DNA of 5,832 bases from Deltaproteobacteria bacterium (lineage in GTDB: Bacteria; Myxococcota; Myxococcia; Myxococcales; 40CM-4-68-19), in the NCBI GenBank assembly GCA_018266095.1, contig JAFEBC010000658.1, forward strand, positions 1 through 5,832. The letters run 5' to 3'. Numbering within the stretch: position 1 is the first letter of the stretch; the number at the start of each line of letters is the position of its first letter. Positions 1 to 5,340 of this stretch are shown here, piece after piece. Below the pieces are notes generated by a model, which did no database searches, was not told where the DNA came from, and saw only the letters and a program-made list of their open reading frames with translations. Position numbers and translations under genes: made by a program.

Positions 1-717
1 ACCGAGATCATCGACGACGTGGTCACCAAGGTCGAGCTCGGCGCGCGTCCGTTCAAGGTGCACAGCGAGTCCAAGGGCGTGCTCCTGGCCGAGACGGTCA
101 TCGTCTGCACCGGCGCGTCCGCCAAGTGGCTCAACATTCCCTCCGAGCAGAAGCTCTCCGGCCACGGCGTGTCCGCGTGCGCCACCTGCGACGGCTTCTT
201 CTTCAAGAACAAGGAGGTCGCGGTCGTCGGCGGCGGCGACACCGCGATGGAGGAGGCCACCTACCTCACCAAGATGTGCAAGAAGGTCACCGTCATCCAC
301 CGCCGCGACGAGTTCAAGGCCAGCAAGGTCATGCTCGAGCGCGCGCAGAAGAACCCGAAGGTCGCCTGGGAGCTGTTCCAGGAGGTCGACGAGGTGGTGG
401 GCGAGAAGGCCACGGGCGTGAAGGCGCTCGTGCTCAAGGACACGCGCACGGGCGACAAGAAGGAGTTGCCCGTGCAGGGCCTCTTCATCGCCATCGGCCA
501 CCAGCCGAACACCAAGCTCTTCGAGGGCCAGCTCGAGATGGACTCAGTCGGCTACCTGAAGACGCAGCCGGGCTCGACGAGGACCAACATCGAGGGCGTG
601 TTCGCCGCGGGAGACGCGGCGGATTCGATCTACCGGCAGGCGGTCACGGCCGCGGGCACAGGCTGCATGGCGGCGATCGACGCCGAGCGTTTCCTCGCGC
701 ACCACGGGGTACATTGA
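1..717 (+). CDS. trxB: Thioredoxin reductase (NADPH), C-terminal part, 5' truncated by window edge
   Basis: This is a cytoplasmic FAD- and NADPH-dependent flavoenzyme that reduces thioredoxin. The frame is open from base 1 and gives 238 residues before the TGA at 715-717. The family usually has about 310-320 residues, so roughly 75-80 N-terminal residues, with the first FAD-binding GxGxxG, lie outside the window. Visible marks are the redox-active CATC motif (bases 178-189, within ACATCDG), the NADPH-binding VVGGGDTAMEEA (from about base 223), HRR (298-306), the usual contact for the NADPH 2'-phosphate, and the C-terminal FAD motif GVFAAGDAAD followed by QAVTAAGTGCMAA. The internal ATG at 19 is not the real start, because family sequence continues upstream of it. 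AhpF shares this C-terminal half and cannot be strictly excluded without the N-terminus, but the CATC spacing and ending fit TrxB. Its neighbour moaC is convergent. Confidence 0.94.
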   Translation, partial: TEIIDDVVTKVELGARPFKVHSESKGVLLAETVIVCTGASAKWLNIPSEQKLSGHGVSACATCDGFFFKNKEVAVVGGGDTAMEEATYLTKMCKKVTVIHRRDEFKASKVMLERAQKNPKVAWELFQEVDEVVGEKATGVKALVLKDTRTGDKKELPVQGLFIAIGHQPNTKLFEGQLEMDSVGYLKTQPGSTRTNIEGVFAAGDAADSIYRQAVTAAGTGCMAAIDAERFLAHHGVH

Positions 718-774
718 GACTTGGTCACTTCGAAGCTGCCGGTCGCCTTTGACGGTTGCGATCAGGGGCACTTC

Positions 775-794
775 GAACAGCCGCGCGACTGTTC
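775..794. repeat. Inverted repeat GAACAG/CTGTTC, first of three in the trxB-moaC gap
   Basis: GAACAG (775-780) is the exact reverse complement of CTGTTC (789-794), with an 8-base spacer. It lies 58 bases after the trxB stop. No T-run follows, so it is not a textbook terminator. It may be the first element of a compound termination region, or chance. Confidence 0.4.
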
Positions 795-819
795 ACTCAC
801 CGTGGGCGCTCCACGATCC

Positions 820-838
820 GGTTTCCTGATCGGAAACC
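820..838. terminator. Hairpin between convergent trxB and moaC (possible terminator)
   Basis: GGTTTCC (820-826) pairs perfectly with GGAAACC (832-838) around a 5-base loop, TGATC. It sits between two converging genes, 103 bases past the trxB stop and 63 bases past the moaC stop (moaC reads leftward). There is no U-tract on either strand, so a role as an intrinsic terminator is inferred from position and symmetry only. Confidence 0.45.
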
Positions 839-842
839 TCCA

Positions 843-868
843 CCAGGGGTGAGCTCCGCTCCCCCTGG
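843..868. terminator. Strong GC-rich hairpin downstream of moaC (possible bidirectional terminator)
   Basis: CCAGGGG (843-849) pairs with CCCCTGG (862-868). Inside it, GAGC (851-854) pairs with GCTC (858-861) around a 3-base loop, leaving one bulged T at 850. The total is 11 base pairs, mostly G-C. It starts 33 bases after the moaC stop codon on the minus strand and is 4 bases from the 820-838 hairpin. There is no T-tract on either side, so termination may need Rho or rest on the hairpin alone. Confidence 0.5.
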
Positions 869-900
869 ACCCCCAGCCGCGCTCCGATTGACGAGGCCCG

Positions 901-1440
901 CTACCGCGTCTTCGCCTTCGGCACCTTTGCGGTCCCGCGCGACGGCGTCATCGTGCCCATGCCGAAGTCCTTCTCCTCGCCAGCGCGGTCCCACGTGCCG
1001 CTCTTGCCGCCGCTCTTGTGCACGAGGCGCAGGCTGATCAACTCCATGCTGCGATCGTGCCGCTTCATCATGTCGTAGAGGGTCAACGCCGCCGCCGCGC
1101 AGGCCGTCAGCGCCTCCATCTCCACGCCCGTGCGCTCGACCGCGTGCACGCGCGCCTCGATCTTCACGAGGCAAGCCACCTCGTCCGCCGCCACCTCGAC
1201 GTCGGCGCCGTGGATCGACAGCGGATGACACAGGGGCAACAGGTCCGGGGTCTTCTTGGCGGCCATCACGCCCGCGACGCGCGCCGCCGCGAGAGCATCG
1301 CCCTTGTCCAGGCGGCCTTCGTTGAGCAGCTTCAAGGCTTCCTTGCTACAGCGCAGCTCCGCGCGCGCCACCGCCATCCGGTGCGTGCGCTCCTTCTCGG
1401 CAACATCAACCATCTTCACGCGCGTGGTCCCTTCAACCAC
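901..1440 (-). CDS. moaC: Cyclic pyranopterin monophosphate synthase MoaC
   Basis: With MoaA, MoaC makes cyclic pyranopterin monophosphate in the first stage of molybdenum-cofactor synthesis, in the cytoplasm. The 179 residues contain MVDV at 10-13, KGD at 46-48, TPDLLPLCHPL at 64-74, GVEMEALTA at 105-113, LYDMMK at 121-126 and KSGGKSG at 142-148. Against E. coli MoaC the expected active-site residues all appear at a constant offset of five: K46, H72, E107, D123 and K126. A Lys-rich tail of about 30 residues after KSGGKSG exceeds the E. coli protein. The GTG at 1440 is the longest start, with an in-frame TAG 12 bases upstream. It lacks a Shine-Dalgarno sequence and the usual LTH-type N-terminus is absent. 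The GTG at 1419, with GAAGGGA about 8 bases upstream, is a good alternative, as is the ATG at 1413. No other moa, moe or mob gene is nearby. Confidence 0.93.
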   Translation of the reverse strand: MVEGTTRVKMVDVAEKERTHRMAVARAELRCSKEALKLLNEGRLDKGDALAAARVAGVMAAKKTPDLLPLCHPLSIHGADVEVAADEVACLVKIEARVHAVERTGVEMEALTACAAAALTLYDMMKRHDRSMELISLRLVHKSGGKSGTWDRAGEEKDFGMGTMTPSRGTAKVPKAKTR

Positions 1441-1470
1441 CCCGGGGCGACTCTACTGCAACGAGGTGTG

Positions 1471-1498
1471 ACTGTCTCGTACCCAGGGCTTCAGTCAA
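1471..1498 (-). promoter_or_regulatory. Possible sigma-70-type promoter for moaC
   Basis: On the minus strand TTGACT (1498-1493) resembles a -35 box. After 16 bases comes GACAGT (1476-1471), a weak -10 match. The implied start near 1464 would leave about 24 untranslated bases before the GTG at 1440. The -35 is good and the -10 poor, so this is tentative. If real, moaC need not depend on transcription from the lipoprotein gene upstream. Confidence 0.25.
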
Positions 1499-1548
1499 CT
1501 GACCTACAGTACGGTCGCGTCCGTCCGCGCTTGAGGTGGGACAGGGTG

Positions 1549-2820
1549 CTACAGGCCGCGATCGCGGAGCTGATCGTCGTCCTCGCCGTTCAGGTGCCCG
1601 ACCTCGTGCAGCAAGGTGTCGCGCACCTCGCGCCGCAGCTCATCCGGGTTGCGCGAGGCCCGCGCCAGGTTCTTGCGATAGAGGATGATGGTGGGCTTGG
1701 AGTCGACCGGCGCGCCGTCGGGTGGAGGCCGGAAAAGCCCAAGGATTCCCGGCGACAAGGGCGGATCGGTCGCCACCAGATCGGCCACCTCGGGCAGGTC
1801 CTCGATGGTGAGCTGGCTTTTGGAGAGGCCCGCCTTGATGTCCGGCGGCAGGTGCTCGACCTCCTCCTTCACCATCTGCGCGAACACGGGCGCGGGCGCG
1901 GGCGGCCCCGGCTTGAAGGCGTCCGCGTCGAGCTCCTGGGCGCGCTTGAAGTGCTTCTGCGCGAGGCCCTCGTCGCCCACGCGCTCGGCGATGAGGCCCA
2001 GATAGTGCTCGGCCCAGGCGTCCGGCTCCTCGGCCGAGAGCTTCTCCAGCTCGGCCTTGGACTGCTCGAAGCGGCACAGCTCGAAGAGCGCCACGCCCTT
2101 CTCCCGGCGCGCCTCGCGATCCTTGGGATCGTAGTCGACGGCCTTGGTCCCCGCGATGAGCGCCTCGCCTGGCCGGCCGAGGTCGTCGAGCGCCATGGCC
2201 TGGAGCAGATAGAGCTCCTTCAAGAGCTGCTTGTCCTTGCTCTTGGTGGCGCGTGGGAACGCCCGCTGCACGTAGGCCAGCGCCAGCTCGAGGTCGTCGC
2301 GGCCGCCCATGCGGCGCACGTAGAGATCGGCCGCCGAGCGCAGCACCTCGGGATCGTCGGGATCGAGCGCCAGCGCGCGCGCGTAGGCCGTGCGGGCCTC
2401 GTCGACCTCGCCCAGCTCCGAGAGCGCCGCGCCGCGGACATGATGCGCCGCGAGGCTCTGCGGGTCGAGCCGCGAGGCCTCCCGCGCGCACTCGAGCGAC
2501 TCGTCGTAGCGGCCCTGCTCGAACTTCTGGGCCGCCTTCTCCAGGAGGTCCGGCACCGACGGATCGCGCGCCCCCGGCCCGTCCAGACACGGCGTCGCCG
2601 GCGGGAGCTGCTTGGGCCGCTTGGTCACGGAGTCCGAGGTGTCGACGGCCTTGAGCTGCGACACGGAGGCGGCGGGCGGCGTGGCCTGCGCGGGCGCAGC
2701 GGCCGGGGCGGGCGCGGACACCTCGGCGGGGGGCGAGGTCTTGCACGCGGGCGCACCCAGGCCGAGGGCGCACAAGGGCCCCATCGCCAGAGCGCTCCAC
2801 CTGTGGCCGTGCCGCACCAT
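1549..2820 (-). CDS. Putative TPR-repeat lipoprotein with C-terminal zincin-type metallopeptidase domain
   Basis: The 423-residue protein has a basic N-terminus, a hydrophobic stretch (about 9-25) and Cys26 in GAPAC, a loose lipobox, suggesting export and lipid anchoring. A Pro/Ala-rich linker (about 28-52) follows. TPR-like helical repeats run from about 88 to 300, clearest at 124-158 (ALSELGEVDEARTAYARALALDPDD) and 204-235. The last 110 residues look like the small zincin/DUF1025 metallopeptidase family (PF06262): IILYRKNL, then HEVGHLNGEDD at 405-415, which is HExxHxxGxxD with H405, E406, H409 and D415 as the expected zinc and catalytic residues. That family is known mostly as short stand-alone cytoplasmic proteins, so the lipoprotein-TPR fusion is notable. 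The ATG at 2820 has a good ribosome-binding site, GGAGAGG (2829-2823). Substrate and role are unknown; peptidase activity is inferred from the motif. The family assignment is from memory. Confidence 0.85.
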   Translation of the reverse strand: MVRHGHRWSALAMGPLCALGLGAPACKTSPPAEVSAPAPAAAPAQATPPAASVSQLKAVDTSDSVTKRPKQLPPATPCLDGPGARDPSVPDLLEKAAQKFEQGRYDESLECAREASRLDPQSLAAHHVRGAALSELGEVDEARTAYARALALDPDDPEVLRSAADLYVRRMGGRDDLELALAYVQRAFPRATKSKDKQLLKELYLLQAMALDDLGRPGEALIAGTKAVDYDPKDREARREKGVALFELCRFEQSKAELEKLSAEEPDAWAEHYLGLIAERVGDEGLAQKHFKRAQELDADAFKPGPPAPAPVFAQMVKEEVEHLPPDIKAGLSKSQLTIEDLPEVADLVATDPPLSPGILGLFRPPPDGAPVDSKPTIILYRKNLARASRNPDELRREVRDTLLHEVGHLNGEDDDQLRDRGL

Positions 2821-2822
2821 CG

Positions 2823-2829
2823 CCTCTCC
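2823..2829 (-). promoter_or_regulatory. Ribosome-binding site of the TPR-metallopeptidase gene
   Basis: The minus strand reads GGAGAGG just before the ATG at 2820, with the GGAG core 5 bases from the start. It fixes the start of the lipoprotein gene, which also places the hydrophobic signal region correctly. Confidence 0.7.
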
Positions 2830-2927
2830 AGCCGGAAAACAAGCGGCAAGACGCTAACATGCCCGGGCGTTCAGGTGCAGGGACTTGAGGCCCCGGGGTC
2901 GCACAAGCTGCTGGCGCCGCGCAGGTC

Positions 2928-3716
2928 TCAGACGATTTCTGGCAGCCTCAAGAACGTCATCGGCCCATCGTGCAGCGCCCGCCGGCACAACGCCTCCGAC
3001 AGCCCCGCTGAGAGCAAGGCCTCCGCCGCCCGCGGCAGCGCCAACAGGTCCGACGCCCCGTCGCCCACGTCGCTCGTCAGCACCACGCCGTCGGCGCCGT
3101 GCTTCTTCAAGATCGCGCTCGCCTGCACCGCGTCGAGCCCGCCCGGCTGCACGGTCAACCCGGCCCAGAACCCCAGCGCGCGCACGAGCGGCAAGGTCTC
3201 CGCCGTGTTGTGATCGAGCAGCACCTTCTCGGCCTCGACGCGCGACTCCTTCACCAGCGACAAGAGCCGCCGCGTGTGCATCAGCTTGTCGATCGCGGGC
3301 GTGTGGATGATGACCGGCTTTCGAATCTGCCGGGCCAGCTCGAGCTGCGCCAGGAGGACCTCCTCCTCGCGCGGCGTGCCCTCGGAGAACCCCAGCTCGC
3401 CCAGGGCCGCCACCCGCGGGTCATTGAAGTAGCGCGGCAGCTCGTGCAGGAGCTCCTGCGTGCCCTGCCAGGGGATGCGCGCCGGGTGCAGGCCCAGGGC
3501 CACGAGCGGCCGGATCCCGTGTGAGGACAAGCGCTTGACCTGGATCTGCACCAGCTCGTCCCAGTGCTCCTTCACGTCCTCGGCGCGCGGGCCCGGGGTG
3601 TCGTGCGCGCACGTCACAGCGGCGACCAGGCCAAAGAGCGCGAGCGTCGACAGATCGGTGTCCGACAGGCCCTCGGCGTGGAGGTGCAGATCGACGAAGG
3701 GCCGCGGTTTGTGCAC
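2928..3716 (-). CDS. TatD-like / amidohydrolase-fold metal-dependent hydrolase (COG1099-like)
   Basis: A predicted cytoplasmic TIM-barrel hydrolase of 262 residues. Metal-site motifs run in the expected order: DLHLH (H11, H13), GLHPARIP (75-82), GELGFSE (E107), IIHTP (H138), LLDHN (H169) and TSDVGD (D216). The pattern AVTCAHD near the N-terminus and GLTVQPGG at 186-193 resemble the COG1099 branch, best known from archaea, more than E. coli TatD nuclease. Substrate is unknown; nuclease, phosphoesterase or amidohydrolase activity are all possible. The GTG at 3716 is the only upstream start in frame, because a TGA lies 12 bases before it. No clear Shine-Dalgarno sequence is visible. It is the first of three minus-strand genes, 107 bp ahead of the lipoprotein gene, and diverges from glmU. 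Confidence 0.85.
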   Translation of the reverse strand: MHKPRPFVDLHLHAEGLSDTDLSTLALFGLVAAVTCAHDTPGPRAEDVKEHWDELVQIQVKRLSSHGIRPLVALGLHPARIPWQGTQELLHELPRYFNDPRVAALGELGFSEGTPREEEVLLAQLELARQIRKPVIIHTPAIDKLMHTRRLLSLVKESRVEAEKVLLDHNTAETLPLVRALGFWAGLTVQPGGLDAVQASAILKKHGADGVVLTSDVGDGASDLLALPRAAEALLSAGLSEALCRRALHDGPMTFLRLPEIV

Positions 3717-3790
3717 GGGCCGGGAGCATCAGGCCGCTGGCACGCCGTTGGCAATGAGAGTTTTCAAGTGGGCGTTCGGCGGCCGCGGTG

Positions 3791-3826
3791 GTCTCGAAAC
3801 GCTACACAGGTGTCTCAAAACGCTAC
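3791..3826 (+). repeat. Tandem 15-bp direct repeat GTCTCRAAACGCTAC with 21-bp period
   Basis: GTCTCGAAACGCTAC (3791-3805) recurs as GTCTCAAAACGCTAC (3812-3826) with one mismatch. The copies start exactly 21 bp apart, two helical turns, so both present the same face of the DNA. Each is preceded by a GGTG/GGT element, and the junction holds a small inverted repeat ACAC-AG-GTGT (3804-3813). This could be a pair of regulator-binding sites for glmU or the neighbouring hydrolase gene, or the eroded end of a mobile element. No transposase is present. Confidence 0.75.
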
Positions 3827-3840
3827 CACTCGGGGGTCCA

Positions 3841-3888
3841 GGTGGTCCGATTTCAGGACACCTTGACCCTCAGGCTGAAAAGGTGTCC
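3841..3888 (+). repeat. Three-part GGTGTCC inverted-repeat set (possible switch or operator)
   Basis: GGACACCTT (3856-3864) pairs perfectly over 9 bp with AAGGTGTCC (3880-3888) around 15 bases. The same central segment, GGACACC (3856-3862), can instead pair with the upstream GGTGGTCC (3841-3848) over 7 bp with one bulged G and a 7-base loop. The two hairpins are mutually exclusive. They lie 33-81 bases before the glmU start, where an attenuator-like leader or a protein operator would act. No U-tract follows, and which molecule (DNA or RNA) matters is unknown. Confidence 0.7.
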
Positions 3889-3891
3889 GTT
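3863..3891 (+). promoter_or_regulatory. Weak candidate promoter for glmU-glmS
   Basis: TTGACC (3863-3868) resembles a -35 box. After 17 bases TCCGTT (3886-3891) is a poor -10. Transcription would start near 3898, about 24 bases before the glmU ATG. The elements overlap both arms of the 9-bp inverted repeat, so a repressor bound there would block it. Confidence is low because the -10 matches badly. Confidence 0.2.
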
Positions 3892-3906
3892 GCGCGCGGA
3901 TCCAAA

Positions 3907-3914
3907 GAGGAAGG
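3907..3914 (+). promoter_or_regulatory. Ribosome-binding site of glmU
   Basis: GAGGAAGG lies 7 bases before the ATG at 3922. It decides the glmU start against longer in-frame options further upstream, such as the ATG at 3754. Confidence 0.8.
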
Positions 3915-3921
3915 TTCGGCA

Positions 3922-5337
3922 ATGACTGGCAAGGCGAGACGGGCGGCGGTGGTGCTTGCGGCGGGCAAGGGCACGCGCATGAAGTCGGACAAGGCCAAGG
4001 TGCTGCACCCGCTCGGCGGCCGGCCCATGCTCTCGTATCCGGTGCGCGCGGCGCTGGAGGCGGGCTGCGCTCCGGTGGTGGTGGTCGTGGGCCACCAGGC
4101 CGAGAGCGTGAAGGCCGAGCTCGCCAAGGACCTGCCGGGCGCGCCGCTCTCGTTCGCGCTGCAGAGTGAGCAGTTGGGCACGGGCCACGCCGTGCGCATG
4201 GCCGTGGACGCGCTCAAGGCCGCGGGCCTCGGCGCGGGCGATCAGGTGCTGCTCCTCGCGGGCGACGTGCCGCTGCTCACGGGCGCCACGCTGCAGCGGC
4301 TGGCCGAAGCGCAGGGGGCCTGGAAGCTCGCGCTGGTGACGTGTCTCGCGCGCGAGCCGCACGGGTACGGGCGCGTCCTGCGCGGGCTCGAGGGCGGGGT
4401 CTTGCGCATCGTGGAGCACAAGGACGCGAGCGAGTTCGAGCGGCAGGTGAAGGAGATCAACGCGTCGATCTACGCCGTCGAGGCCGGGTTCCTCTACGAG
4501 GCCTTGGAGAAGCTGTCGCCCAAGAACGCGCAGGGCGAGTACTACTTGACCGACATCGTGGCGCAGGCGGCGCACGTGGGCGGGCGCGTCGAGGCGATCG
4601 TGGTCGACGAGGCCGAGGTGGCGGGCGTGAACGATCGGGAACAGCTCGCGGCGGCCGATGCGGTGCGCAGGCAACGCAAGCTGTCGGCGATGATGCGCGC
4701 GGGGGTGACCGTGATCGACCCGCAGTCGACGTTCGTGGACGACGCGGTGGAGGTGGAGGCCGACGCGACGCTCGAGCCGATGGTGTCGCTGCGCGGCAAG
4801 ACGCGCGTGGCCCAAGGCGCCTCGATTGGGCAAGGCGCCGTGGTGATCAATTGCACGATCGGCGCCAACGCCAAGGTGCTGCCGTACAGCCACTTCGACG
4901 AATCAGAGATGAAGGAGCGCACCACGGCGGGGCCCTTCGCGCGGCTGCGGCCGGGGTCGGTGATGCTGCCGGATTCGCACATCGGCAACTACGTGGAGCT
5001 GAAGAACACGACGCTCGGCGCGGGCAGTAAGTCAAATCATCTCGCGTACTTGGGCGATGCCACCATCGGCGCGGGCGTGAACCTCGGCGCGGGCACGATC
5101 ACCTGCAACTACGACGGCGTGAACAAGCACCGGACGATCATCGAAGACGGCGTGTTCGTGGGCTCGGATTCGCAGATCGTGGCGCCCATCACGCTGGGCA
5201 AGGGCAGCTACGTCGGCACCGGGACCACCATCCGCGAGGACGTGCCGCCGGGCGCGCTCGCGGTGTCGGCGGGCAAGCAGCGCAACCTCGAGGGCTGGGT
5301 CGAGCGGAAGGCCCCCAAGAAGAAGGCGAAGGAGTAG
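3922..5337 (+). CDS. glmU: Bifunctional GlmU: N-acetylglucosamine-1-phosphate uridyltransferase / glucosamine-1-phosphate acetyltransferase
   Basis: GlmU acetylates glucosamine-1-phosphate and then couples the product to UTP, giving UDP-N-acetylglucosamine for peptidoglycan and lipopolysaccharide in the cytoplasm. Of 471 residues (E. coli 456), about 1-240 are the nucleotidyltransferase: LAAGKGTRM with R19, K26, SEQLGTGHAV (82-91), AGDVPL with metal ligand D115, GYGR (148-151) and N237 in GVN. From about 265 to 455 runs the left-handed beta-helix of hexapeptide repeats, with RLRPG (R341), K361, HLAYLGD holding catalytic H373 and Y376, GAGTITCNYDG (389-399) and K402. These match E. coli R18, K25, D105, N227, R333, K351, H363, Y366 and K392. 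A Lys-rich tail ends the protein. The ATG at 3922 follows a strong ribosome-binding site and begins exactly where homology begins. glmS follows after 3 bases. Confidence 0.97.
   Translation: MTGKARRAAVVLAAGKGTRMKSDKAKVLHPLGGRPMLSYPVRAALEAGCAPVVVVVGHQAESVKAELAKDLPGAPLSFALQSEQLGTGHAVRMAVDALKAAGLGAGDQVLLLAGDVPLLTGATLQRLAEAQGAWKLALVTCLAREPHGYGRVLRGLEGGVLRIVEHKDASEFERQVKEINASIYAVEAGFLYEALEKLSPKNAQGEYYLTDIVAQAAHVGGRVEAIVVDEAEVAGVNDREQLAAADAVRRQRKLSAMMRAGVTVIDPQSTFVDDAVEVEADATLEPMVSLRGKTRVAQGASIGQGAVVINCTIGANAKVLPYSHFDESEMKERTTAGPFARLRPGSVMLPDSHIGNYVELKNTTLGAGSKSNHLAYLGDATIGAGVNLGAGTITCNYDGVNKHRTIIEDGVFVGSDSQIVAPITLGKGSYVGTGTTIREDVPPGALAVSAGKQRNLEGWVERKAPKKKAKE
5329..5334 (+). promoter_or_regulatory. 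glmS ribosome-binding site inside the end of glmU
   Basis: AAGGAG, in the last two sense codons of glmU, is 6 bases from the glmS ATG. Ribosomes ending glmU are therefore placed to begin glmS, indicating translational coupling. Confidence 0.85.
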
Positions 5338-5340
5338 GCC

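Larger units (their letters stand above)
3717..3921. other. Divergent intergenic region between the hydrolase gene and glmU
   Basis: These 205 bases must hold control signals for the leftward three-gene set and for rightward glmU-glmS. The left third (3717-3785) shows nothing clear beyond a possible minus-strand -35 (TTGAAA, 3767-3762) with no convincing -10. The rest is packed with the direct and inverted repeats listed separately. An open frame from the ATG at 3754 runs into glmU, but its product has no family resemblance and is better read as noncoding. Confidence 0.6.

Noticed and set aside
126..752. Plus-strand open frame overlapping trxB in another frame
   Set aside because: It is an Arg/Gly-rich shadow frame. 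trxB in the other frame shows CATC and both nucleotide-binding motifs.
2861..2898. Eight-base palindromes GCCCGGGC (2861-2868) and CCCCGGGG (2891-2898)
   Set aside because: Short G+C-only palindromes are expected by chance at this base composition. No other support for an operator or terminator in this 107-bp gap.
1018..3213. Very long plus-strand open frame (731 codons)
   Set aside because: It runs antisense across moaC, the TPR-metallopeptidase gene and part of the hydrolase gene, all with clear family motifs. The product is low-complexity Arg/Leu/Gly-rich, typical of an antisense frame in GC-rich DNA.
3786..3888. CRISPR-like array or complete insertion sequence
   Set aside because: There are only two close repeat copies, the spacing is too short for CRISPR, and there is no cas gene, transposase or target-site duplication.
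3460..3921. Upstream extension of the glmU frame (in-frame starts at 3460 and 3754)
   Set aside because: The added residues have no GlmU resemblance and the 3460 start overlaps the hydrolase gene. The strong ribosome-binding site and the start of homology both mark 3922.
3853..4893. Minus-strand open frame of 346 codons inside glmU
   Set aside because: It is antisense to a fully convincing glmU, and its His/Arg/Leu-rich product has no recognisable domain.
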